Positions 56,467 through 64,000 of a stretch of DNA of 64,000 nucleotides are shown here, one piece after another. The stretch covers positions 62,001 through 126,000 of the forward strand of contig NZ_JAAGPD010000027.1 of NCBI RefSeq assembly GCF_017104565.1, given 5' to 3'. The notes beneath the pieces are model-generated. The model did no database searches and had not been told where the DNA came from. It saw nothing but the letters and a program-made list of their open reading frames with translations. The stretch is from Paraburkholderia sp. Tr-20389 (lineage in GTDB: Bacteria > Pseudomonadota > Gammaproteobacteria > Burkholderiales > Burkholderiaceae). Every line of letters begins with the position of its first letter. Position 1 is the first letter of the stretch. A program made the translations under genes and the position numbers.

Positions 56467-57717
56467 ATGGAAACCAGCCTCGACAAAGGCGCCCTGGCTG
56501 GCGCCGCTGCTTCAGCTTCCGCTCCGGCTGCTGCCAAGCCGCAAGCGAAGACCGTTTATTCGATTCTTGGCGCGATCAGCTTTTCGCATCTGATGAACGA
56601 CATGATCCAGTCGTTGATCCTTGCGATCTATCCGATGCTGAAGGCCAATTTTTCGCTGTCGTTCGGACAGATCGGCCTGATCACGCTGACGTACCAGATC
56701 ACGGCATCGCTGCTGCAGCCGCTCGTCGGCATTTACACCGACAAGCATCCGAAGCCATATTCGCTGCCCGTCGGCATGGGCTTCACGTTGTCGGGTTTGC
56801 TGCTGATGTCGGTTGCGCCGAGTTTCGGCGTGTTGCTGATCGCGGCGGCGCTGGTCGGCTGCGGGTCGTCGGTATTTCACCCGGAGTCGTCGCGTGTCGC
56901 GCGCATGGCGTCGGGCGGCAAGCATGGGCTTGCGCAGTCGCTGTTCCAGGTGGGCGGCAACGCCGGATCGTCGCTTGGACCGCTGCTTGCCGCGCTGATC
57001 GTGATTCCGCATGGGCAACGCAGCATCGCGTGGTTCTCGGCGGCGGCGCTGGTCGGCATTCTCGTGCTGACGCACATCAGCCGCTGGTACAAGCACCATC
57101 CGGCGACGAAGAAGGCGCGCACGGCTCAGCCTGCGCACGCGACGCTGTCGCGCGGCAAGGTGGCATTCGCGATGAGTATTCTGGTGCTGCTGGTGTTCTC
57201 GAAGTACTTCTATCTGACGAGCATCAACAGCTACTTCACGTTCTATCTGATCGACAAGTTCCATCTGCCCGTGCAGGCTGCGCAGGTGCATCTGTTCGTG
57301 TTCCTTGCGGCGGTGGCGGCGGGCACGGTGATCGGCGGGCCGGTGGGCGACCGGATCGGCCGCAAGTACGTGATCTGGGTATCGATTTTGGGCGTCGCGC
57401 CTTTTACGCTGCTGTTGCCGTACGCGAACCTGTTCTGGACCGGCGTGCTGACGGTGATCATCGGGATCGTGCTGGCTTCTGCCTTTTCGGCGATTCTCGT
57501 GTATGCGCAGGAACTGATTCCTGGGAAGGTCGGGATGGTGGCCGGTCTGTTCTTCGGCTTTGCCTTCGGGCTTGGAGGTATCGGCGCTGCAGTGCTCGGG
57601 CAGCTGGCTGATGCCACCAGCATTCCTTATGTCTATAAGGTCTGCTCGTTCTTGCCGTTGCTCGGGGTTTTGACTGTTTTTCTGCCTGATATTGAAGGGA
57701 AGCGCGTTAAGGCTTGA
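56467..57717 (+). CDS. MFS transporter, fosmidomycin-resistance (Fsr) type
   Basis: This is a 416-aa protein with 12 predicted membrane segments. FSHLMNDMIQSLILAIYPML, FSLSFGQIGLITLTYQITAS, GIYTDKHPKPYSLPVGMGFT and SSVFHPESSRVARMASGGKH are typical Fsr blocks; the H-P-E-S-S-R-VAR motif is diagnostic. Such pumps export fosmidomycin or related small molecules, but the natural substrate is unknown. It is followed by palindromic repeat copy B. Confidence 0.9.
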   Translation: METSLDKGALAGAAASASAPAAAKPQAKTVYSILGAISFSHLMNDMIQSLILAIYPMLKANFSLSFGQIGLITLTYQITASLLQPLVGIYTDKHPKPYSLPVGMGFTLSGLLLMSVAPSFGVLLIAAALVGCGSSVFHPESSRVARMASGGKHGLAQSLFQVGGNAGSSLGPLLAALIVIPHGQRSIAWFSAAALVGILVLTHISRWYKHHPATKKARTAQPAHATLSRGKVAFAMSILVLLVFSKYFYLTSINSYFTFYLIDKFHLPVQAAQVHLFVFLAAVAAGTVIGGPVGDRIGRKYVIWVSILGVAPFTLLLPYANLFWTGVLTVIIGIVLASAFSAILVYAQELIPGKVGMVAGLFFGFAFGLGGIGAAVLGQLADATSIPYVYKVCSFLPLLGVLTVFLPDIEGKRVKA

Positions 57718-57776
57718 TGTGTTTGTCTGCGACGCAGTCGCCGGTTTGGTTTTTTTTGCTGGCGGGCGCCTTTTGT

Positions 57777-58451
57777 TCGCTGGCATCCGCGGTTTCCGGC
57801 GCTGGCATCCGCGTTTTGCTTCTGGTTTGCTGGCGTTGCCCCTGTGCGGGGCGGCACTTACTTTCTTTGCCGCCGCAAAGAAAGTAAGCAAAGAAAGCGG
57901 GCTCACACCGCCAGCCCGTGTTGTTGCCTGCGGGTCCCCAACGGGTCCCGCACTCCATACGGCAACACGTTGTTTTGCGCCCGTTGCCAACGCCTCGAAC
58001 CGGCGCATCACCCACTCCAGTCACCCGCAGGCAGCCAGCGGCAGCGACCCGTCCGCGCCGCCCAGGTGGCAAACTATGTGTAGGTTGTTGCACCGTACGC
58101 GTTCGCGCTCGTACGACACCGATCCCGCTTTTCAGTCCGGAGTGGTGCATTTGCGTCGAGACGGCCTACACACCGTTTGCCACCTGGGCGGCCGTGGACG
58201 TCTGGTAACGCGGTCCGCGTCGCGGGAGTGTGGAGTGGGTGATGCGTGCCTTAGCACGTTGGCAACGCGCGAAAGCAAGCGCGTTGCCGCCTGAAGCGTA
58301 AGAACTGTTGGGGGCCCGCAGGCAACAACAAGCACTGACGGGGTTAGCCCGCTTTCTTTGCTTACTTTCTTTGCGGCGGCAAAGAAAGTAAGTGCCGCCC
58401 CGCACAGGGGCAACGCCTGAAGTACGAAGGCAAAACGCGGATGCCAGCGAA
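57777..58451. repeat. Long palindromic repeat, copy B (with intergenic 57718-58624)
   Basis: The 907-bp gap between the MFS gene and prpE holds a second copy of the repeat at 53663-54315, in the same orientation. Its core runs from GGCGTTGCCCC (57832) to the complement at 58417. The outer TCGCTGGCATCCGCG is at 57777 and a second copy of that 14-mer lies at 57801-57813, so the left flank is partly doubled. The right arm is more decayed than in copy A (CACTGACGGGGTTAGCCCGC in place of GGGCTGGCGGTGTGAGCCCG). No gene is seen. Confidence 0.85.
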
Positions 58452-58624
58452 CAATAGGCGCTCGCCAGCAAAAAAACCAGAATGGCGACTACGTCGCAGA
58501 CAAAAAAGACGGTCATGGTGAACCCGCGTTGCCCACCCCACAGGCGGTGCTCTATCCTGTCCATCCGCGTCAGCGAAAAAAGAACAACAGCAAAAAAACC
58601 GGACCAGTAAAAGGACATCCCCCG

Positions 58625-60538
58625 ATGACCCCCTACCGCGAGTTCCACCGCCGCTCGATCGAATCCCCAGAAGACTTCTGGCGCGAACAGGCCAACCGGA
58701 TCCACTGGGAAACCAGATTCGACACAGTCCTCGACCGCTCGAATCCGCCGTTTGCGCGCTGGTTCGTCGGCGGCAGGACGAACCTCTGCCACAACGCCGT
58801 CGACCGCCATCTCGCGGAACGCGCACAGCAGAACGCACTCATCTACGTGTCGACGGAAACCGGCATCGAGCGGCGTTACACCTACGCCGAACTCCACGCG
58901 GAAGTGAACCGGATGGCAGCCGTGATGCGCTCGCTCGGCGTCAAGCGCAGCGACCGCGTGCTGATCTATCTCCCGATGATCCCCGAAGCCGTCTTCGCGA
59001 TGCTCGCGTGCGCGCGTCTCGGCGCGATCCACTCGGTCGTGTTCGGCGGCTTTGCCGCGCCCAATCTCGCCGCACGTATCGACGACGCGAAGCCCATGCT
59101 GATCGTGACGGCCGACGCAGGCGCGCGCGCCGGCAAGGTGATCGACTACACGCCGCTCGTCGACGAAGCAATGTCGCGCGCGACGCACAAGACGCCGCAC
59201 GTGCTGCTGATCGACCGTCAGTTGACGCCCGAGCGTCTGAACGCGCCATATCTCGTCGCATACGAACCGCTGCGCGAGCAGTTCTTCGACGCGCACGTGC
59301 AATGCGAATGGCTCGAATCGACGGAACCTTCGTACGTGCTCTACACGTCGGGCACGACGGGCAAGCCGAAAGGCGTGCAGCGCGACGTCGGCGGCTATGC
59401 CGTGGCGCTCGCAGCATCGATGGAATACATCTTCCAGGGCAAACCGGGCGACACGATGTTCACCGCCTCCGACGTCGGCTGGGTCGTCGGTCACAGCTAC
59501 ATCGTCTACGCGCCGCTGATCGCCGGTCTCACGACGGTCATGTACGAAGGCACGCCCATCCGTCCCGACGGCGGTATCTGGTGGCGGCTCGTCGAACAAT
59601 ACAAGATCAATCTGATGTTTACCGCGCCGACAGCGATCCGCGTACTGAAGAAGCAGGACCCCGCACTGCTCAAACAGGCCGATCTGTCGAGCCTGCGCAC
59701 GCTGTTTCTCGCAGGCGAACCGCTCGACGAACCGACGGCATCATGGATCGCCGACTCGCTCGGCAAGCCCGTCGTCGACAACTTCTGGCAGACGGAAACC
59801 GGCTGGCCGATTCTCGCGATCCAGCGCGGCGTCGAAGCGCTGCCGCAAAAGCTCGGCTCGCCCGGTGTGCCCTGCTACGGCTACGACCTGACGCTGCGCA
59901 ACGAGCACACGGGCGAGCCGTGCCCACCCGGCGAAAAAGGCGTGATCACGCTCGGCTATCCGTTGCCGCCCGGTTGCATGTCGACCGTCTGGGGCGACGA
60001 TCAGCGCTTCGTGAAGACGTATTGGGAAAGCGTGCCGAACCAGCAGGTCTATTCGACGTTCGACTGGGGCATTCAGGATGAGGACGGTTACGTGACGATC
60101 CTCGGCCGCACCGACGACGTGATCAACGTCGCGGGCCATCGCCTCGGCACGCGCGAAATCGAGGAAGCGCTGTCAGGTCACAAGGCAGTGGCCGAAGTGG
60201 CCGTGGTCGGTGTGACGGATCAAGTGAAAGGTCAGGCGGCGATTGCGTTCGTCGTCGTGCGCGATGCCGCTGCGTACGATTCCGACGACGCGCGCGCGAA
60301 GCTGTCCGCCGAACTGTGCGCGACCGTCGACCGTCAACTCGGCGCAATCGCGCGGCCCGCGCATGTGGTGCTGGTGTCGATGCTGCCGAAGACGCGCTCC
60401 GGCAAGCTGTTGCGCCGCGCGATCGCGGCGCTCGCAGAAGGACGCGACCCGGGCGATCTGCCGACTATCGAAGATCCGTCGGCGTTACAGCAGATTCGTG
60501 AGGCCGTGGCGTCGTCCGTCGGCGTACGCGGCGGCTGA
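58625..60538 (+). CDS. prpE: Propionate--CoA ligase
   Basis: This is a 637-aa acyl-CoA synthetase. FHRRSIESPEDFWREQANRI and NLCHNAVDRHL are the N-terminal blocks of the acetyl/propionyl-CoA synthetase family. YVLYTSGTTGKPKGVQRDVG is the ATP-binding loop, FTASDVGWVVGHSYIVYAPL and FWQTETGWPI are core motifs, and TRSGKLLRRAI holds the catalytic lysine that is also acetylation-controlled. The length and the GVQRD motif fit PrpE rather than Acs. It starts propionate degradation; the other prp genes are not in the window. Confidence 0.88.
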   Translation: MTPYREFHRRSIESPEDFWREQANRIHWETRFDTVLDRSNPPFARWFVGGRTNLCHNAVDRHLAERAQQNALIYVSTETGIERRYTYAELHAEVNRMAAVMRSLGVKRSDRVLIYLPMIPEAVFAMLACARLGAIHSVVFGGFAAPNLAARIDDAKPMLIVTADAGARAGKVIDYTPLVDEAMSRATHKTPHVLLIDRQLTPERLNAPYLVAYEPLREQFFDAHVQCEWLESTEPSYVLYTSGTTGKPKGVQRDVGGYAVALAASMEYIFQGKPGDTMFTASDVGWVVGHSYIVYAPLIAGLTTVMYEGTPIRPDGGIWWRLVEQYKINLMFTAPTAIRVLKKQDPALLKQADLSSLRTLFLAGEPLDEPTASWIADSLGKPVVDNFWQTETGWPILAIQRGVEALPQKLGSPGVPCYGYDLTLRNEHTGEPCPPGEKGVITLGYPLPPGCMSTVWGDDQRFVKTYWESVPNQQVYSTFDWGIQDEDGYVTILGRTDDVINVAGHRLGTREIEEALSGHKAVAEVAVVGVTDQVKGQAAIAFVVVRDAAAYDSDDARAKLSAELCATVDRQLGAIARPAHVVLVSMLPKTRSGKLLRRAIAALAEGRDPGDLPTIEDPSALQQIREAVASSVGVRGG

Positions 60539-60564
60539 GCACCACAACCACGCTCAAGCGCAAC

Positions 60565-61365
60565 TCACCCGCGCACCGACAAAAAACGCTTGAGAATCCC
60601 GCTCGAATAGGTGCCCGCGATCTCGGTCAAAAACGTGACGAACGATGCGGGCGCATGCGCGTCCGCCGTGTCCGAAATGGTCCGCACGATCGCGCACGGC
60701 ACGTTGTACTCGTAGCAGACCTGCGCGATCGCCGCGCCTTCCATCTCGACGGCGAGCGCGTCCGGCAACGCGGCGCGCAGCAGATCGACCGCTGTCGCGC
60801 TCGCGACGAACTGGTCGCCGCTCAGGATCAGCCCGCGATGCACGACAGGACGCGCCTCCGTCAGAAAACGCTGCGACAGCGCATCGCCTTCTTCTTCGAT
60901 GAACCGCTCGCAGGCGGCCGTCAACGCGGCCGTCAACGGCGCGTCGGCGGCGAAGCGCGACATGCCGAGCAGCGGCACTTCGAAACGCGGAAACAGCGGC
61001 GACGCATCCATGTCGTGCTGCATCAGCGTTTCGGCGACGACGACATCGCCGATCCGCACAGCCGGCCCAACGCCGCCCGCGACGCCCGTGAACACCACGG
61101 CTTCGATATCGAATTCATGGATCAGCGCGCTCACCGTCGCGGCCGCCGCGACCTTGCCGACGCGCGCCAGCGTCACCACACAGGGCGCGCCGTGCACCGT
61201 GCCGATGTGATAGTCGCGCTTGCCGTGCGTGATGGTTTCGACGGCGCCTTCTGCGCGCATCGCGATGAGCAGATCGCCGAGTTCCTGCTGCAGTGCCGCC
61301 ATCACGCCGAGCGGACGGCGCGGAATCGTCGCTTCCGAAGTTGCTTCGGACGGCAGTGCGCTCAT
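60565..61365 (-). CDS. MTA/SAH nucleosidase-type phosphorylase
   Basis: This is a 266-aa protein of the nucleoside phosphorylase fold. PRRPLGVMAALQQELGDLLI, VVFTGVAGGVGPAVRIGDVV, ALAVEMEGAAIAQVCYEYNV (catalytic ME pair) and IVRTISDTADAHA (catalytic aspartate) match 5'-methylthioadenosine/S-adenosylhomocysteine nucleosidases. It is longer than E. coli MtnN (232 aa), mainly by an N-terminal extension. The ATG overlaps the uvrD stop (ATGA), so it is translated after uvrD. Confidence 0.85.
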   Translation of the reverse strand: MSALPSEATSEATIPRRPLGVMAALQQELGDLLIAMRAEGAVETITHGKRDYHIGTVHGAPCVVTLARVGKVAAAATVSALIHEFDIEAVVFTGVAGGVGPAVRIGDVVVAETLMQHDMDASPLFPRFEVPLLGMSRFAADAPLTAALTAACERFIEEEGDALSQRFLTEARPVVHRGLILSGDQFVASATAVDLLRAALPDALAVEMEGAAIAQVCYEYNVPCAIVRTISDTADAHAPASFVTFLTEIAGTYSSGILKRFLSVRG

Positions 61366-63734
61366 TCGACCGCCTGCAGTTTGGCGACGGCCAGCGCGAG
61401 CCACTTCTCGCCGTGCCGCTTGAACTTGACCTGCGCCTTCGCATCCGCACCGCCGCCTTCGAGCGCGGTAATCGTGCCTTCGCCGAACTTCGTATGGAAC
61501 ACCTGCTGGCCGACGCGGAAGCCCGTGTCCGCCGCGCGCTGCTCGTTGGCGAACGCGGGCAGCGGCGCGCCCGTCGTCGCGTAGCTCGCGCTGCCCTGAT
61601 AGCCCTGCTGCTGACGATCCGGGCGCGAGAACCAGTCGCGGCCCCAGCCGGCGTTGTCCGAACGGCCGCCCCAGCGCGCGCCCGCCTCGACCTTCGGCGT
61701 GAGCCACTTGAGCGTCTCTTGCGGCAGTTCGTCGAAGAAGCGCGAGCGGATGTTGTAGCGCGTCTGGCCGTGCAGCATCCGGCTCTGCGCGAACGACAGA
61801 TACAGCCGCTCTTTCGCACGCGTAATCGCGACGTACATCAGACGACGCTCTTCTTCGAGCCCGTCCGATTCCATCGCGCTATTTTCGTGCGGGAACAACC
61901 CTTCTTCGAGACCCGTGATGAACACCGCCGTGAATTCGAGGCCCTTCGCCGCGTGCACCGTCATCAGCTGCACGGCTTCCTGGCCTGCCTGCGCCTGGTT
62001 GTCGCCCGCTTCGAGCGAAGCGTGCGACAGAAAACCGGCGAGCGGCGTCATCGTATCGGGGTTCTGCGCAGGGTCCGCAGGATTCGCGGCGTCGAGCACG
62101 TCGATACCGGGATCGTCGGTCGAGACCACGAGTTCGGGGGCGGACGTCGCGCCGGGGCGCAGCGGAATCGAACGCGCGGGCGTGTCGAGGCCGTAGCCTT
62201 CTTCGCTGACAAAGGCGGTCGCGGCGTTGACGAGTTCCTGCAAGTTCTCCAGCCGCTCCTGCCCTTCGCGTTCGTTCTGATAGAACTCGGACAGGCCGCT
62301 TGCGCGCACCACGCATTCGACCGTTTCGGGCAGACTCATCTGCGCCGTTTCCGCGCGCATCTTCGCGATCAGGTTCGCGAACGTGCCGAGGCTCGTACCC
62401 GCCTTGCCCGTCACGTACGGTATCGCCGCCGCCATCGAGCAGTTGTAGAGACGTGCCGCGTCGGCAAGCTGTTCGATCGAACGCGCGCCGATGCCGCGCG
62501 TCGGGAAATTGACGACGCGTGCGAACGCGGTGTCGTCGTTCGGGTTGTCGATCAGACGCAGATACGCGAGCGCATGCTTCACTTCCTGACGTTCGAAGAA
62601 GCGCAGGCCGCCATACACGCGATACGGAATGCCCACGTTCACGAGCGTGTGTTCGATGGTCCGCGACTGCGCATTGCTCCGGTACAGCACGGCGATCTCG
62701 CTGCGCGACAGGCCCGTGTTGATCAACGCGCGAATCTCTTCGACGATCCAGCCCGCTTCCTGCGAATCCGTCGCGGCTTCATAGACGCGCACCGGCTCGC
62801 CATGACCGGCATCCGTGCGCAGGTTCTTGCCGAGACGCCGCGAGTTGTTCGCGATCAAATGATTCGCCGCATCGAGAATATGCCCGTGCGAGCGGTAGTT
62901 CTGCTCGAGCTTGATCAGGTTGCGAACCTTGAACTCGCTCTCGAAGTCGCGCATGTTGCCGACGTTCGCGCCGCGGAATGCATAGATGGACTGGTCGTCG
63001 TCGCCCACCGCGAAGATCGCGTTGTGCTCGCCCGCCAGCATCTTGAGCCACGCATATTGCAGCTTGTTGGTGTCCTGGAACTCGTCGACCAGAATGTGCC
63101 GGAAGCGCGCCTGATAGTGCGCGCGCAGCGGCGGGTTGTACGACAGCAGTTCGTAGCAGCGCAGCAACAGCTCGGGGAAGTCGACCACGCCTTCGCGCTG
63201 GCATTGCTGGTCGTAGGCTTCGTACAGTTCGACGAACTTGCGGTTGAAGTTGTCGGACGCGTCGACGTCCTTCGGACGCAGCCCCTGCTCCTTCGCGTTG
63301 TTGATGAAGTACTGCAGGTTCTTCGGCGGGTATTTCTCGTCGTCGATATTCAGGCCCTTCATCAGGCGCTTGATCGCCGAGAGCTGATCCGACGTGTCGA
63401 GAATCTGGAAAGTCTGCGGCAGGCCCGCGTCGTGGTAATGCGCGCGCAGCATCCGGTTGCACAGGCCGTGGAACGTGCCGATCCACATGCCGCGCGTGTC
63501 GATCGGCAACAGCGCGGACAGGCGCGACATCATTTCGCGCGCGGCCTTGTTCGTGAAGGTGACGCCGAGAATGGTGGGCGGCGAAGCGAAACCTTGCTGG
63601 ATCAGCCACGCGATCCGCGTGATCAGCACGCGCGTCTTGCCGCTGCCTGCGCCCGCCAGAATGAGCGCCGGTTCGTTCGGCAGCGTGACGGCGGCGTGTT
63701 GTTCGGGGTTCAGGTTCGCGAGCAGTTCGGGCAT
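61362..63734 (-). CDS. uvrD: ATP-dependent DNA helicase UvrD/Rep type
   Basis: This is a 790-aa superfamily 1 helicase. Motifs in order: Q-motif (LNPEQHAAVTLPNEPALILA), Walker A AGAGSGKTRVLITR, Ia GVTFTNKAAREMMSR, II ILVDEFQDTNKLQYAW, III AVGDDDQSIYAFRGA, V MTVHAAKGLEFTAVFI and VI EEERRLMYVAITRAKERLYL. The C-terminus ends in a tudor-like domain (VFHTKFGEGTITALEGGG). It unwinds DNA in mismatch and excision repair. The upstream gap (258 bp) holds no gene. Confidence 0.95.
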   Translation of the reverse strand: MPELLANLNPEQHAAVTLPNEPALILAGAGSGKTRVLITRIAWLIQQGFASPPTILGVTFTNKAAREMMSRLSALLPIDTRGMWIGTFHGLCNRMLRAHYHDAGLPQTFQILDTSDQLSAIKRLMKGLNIDDEKYPPKNLQYFINNAKEQGLRPKDVDASDNFNRKFVELYEAYDQQCQREGVVDFPELLLRCYELLSYNPPLRAHYQARFRHILVDEFQDTNKLQYAWLKMLAGEHNAIFAVGDDDQSIYAFRGANVGNMRDFESEFKVRNLIKLEQNYRSHGHILDAANHLIANNSRRLGKNLRTDAGHGEPVRVYEAATDSQEAGWIVEEIRALINTGLSRSEIAVLYRSNAQSRTIEHTLVNVGIPYRVYGGLRFFERQEVKHALAYLRLIDNPNDDTAFARVVNFPTRGIGARSIEQLADAARLYNCSMAAAIPYVTGKAGTSLGTFANLIAKMRAETAQMSLPETVECVVRASGLSEFYQNEREGQERLENLQELVNAATAFVSEEGYGLDTPARSIPLRPGATSAPELVVSTDDPGIDVLDAANPADPAQNPDTMTPLAGFLSHASLEAGDNQAQAGQEAVQLMTVHAAKGLEFTAVFITGLEEGLFPHENSAMESDGLEEERRLMYVAITRAKERLYLSFAQSRMLHGQTRYNIRSRFFDELPQETLKWLTPKVEAGARWGGRSDNAGWGRDWFSRPDRQQQGYQGSASYATTGAPLPAFANEQRAADTGFRVGQQVFHTKFGEGTITALEGGGADAKAQVKFKRHGEKWLALAVAKLQAVE

Positions 63735-64000
63735 GAGTGAGGAAGAGAAACGACGGTTGCGGCGGGTGGTCCGTCATTATAAGACCGTGAGGCATCGCCG
63801 CTTGCCGCGCGCTTTCCGCCCCCGGTTGCGTCCCGATCGCACGGCGCGTCGCGCCTGTCATGCGTGCTTCACGCGGGCTTCATGCCGACATCTTGCGCAC
63901 CTGCAAGGGCAGGCGCGGCCCGCCGCTCCCGCATCCCTTTATAATTCAAGGTTTCAGGCATCTTTCCACGCATTTTCCGGCAGATTTTGACGATGACGAC
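63735..64000 (+). other. Upstream gap and possible start of next gene
   Basis: The gap carries TATAAT at 63939-63944 on the plus strand. An ATG at 63993 follows 49 bp later and may start a gene that continues beyond the window. Only the first codons are visible, so the product cannot be named. Confidence 0.3.

Overview
The window looks like a Paraburkholderia/Burkholderia-type chromosome (Betaproteobacteria). The evidence is the high G+C, the conserved run thrS-infC-rpmI-rplT-pheS-pheT-ihfA-merR-tRNA-Pro on the minus strand, a monofunctional RelA, scoAB, ETF-ubiquinone oxidoreductase and a FUSC/DUF1656/HlyD efflux operon. The species cannot be told from sequence reading alone.

Region 1 (1 to about 15.8 kb) is accessory DNA. 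It opens inside a prophage remnant: the 3' part of a replication-type gene, a small coiled-coil gene, an AlpA-like regulator, a phage gene broken by an in-frame TGA, a tail-fibre-like gene with its partner, two tandem GhoS-like (DUF2622) genes, and an array of DUF2280 genes with one degenerate copy. No head, portal, large-terminase or lysis genes are present, so the phage is decayed or rearranged. Next come a 27-residue hydrophobic peptide gene with strong RNA structures around it, unknown genes and a serine recombinase. From about 10.1 to 15.8 kb lies a cluster that looks like genome defence: a protein with a possible PD-(D/E)XK nuclease domain beside a membrane protein, an AlbA_2-type protein followed by a HEPN (Apea-like) protein, and a TIR-like protein. 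The cluster ends at the 3' end of tRNA-Pro(GGG), a plausible island insertion point.

Region 2 (15.9 to 53.6 kb) is ordinary core genome. It holds translation genes (pheST, rplT, rpmI, infC, thrS, tRNA-Val), the stringent-response synthetase relA, ketone-body/acyl-CoA metabolism (scoAB with a divergent PAS-LuxR regulator, a thioesterase, ETF-QO), aroC, a fused lysophospholipid transporter/acyltransferase, metY, WrbA, an FAD-linked 2-hydroxyacid dehydrogenase and a metallophosphoesterase. A LysR regulator lies divergent from a four-gene efflux operon (outer-membrane factor, FUSC, DUF1656, HlyD).

Region 3 (53.6 to 58.5 kb) has two copies of a long palindromic repeat, about 650-675 bp each and alike over nearly their whole length. 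They flank a chemoreceptor gene and a fosmidomycin-resistance-type MFS gene. Within the first copy several arm pairs share one centre near 53989, so the whole element could fold into one long imperfect hairpin.

Region 4 (58.6 kb to the end) is core again: prpE, an MTA/SAH nucleosidase gene overlapping uvrD by ATGA, and probably the first bases of another gene at the right edge.

The candidates most worth following are the AlbA_2 plus HEPN pair, the divergent membrane-protein/nuclease-like pair that shares a control region with it, the 27-aa peptide locus that resembles a type I toxin-antitoxin system, and the palindromic repeat.
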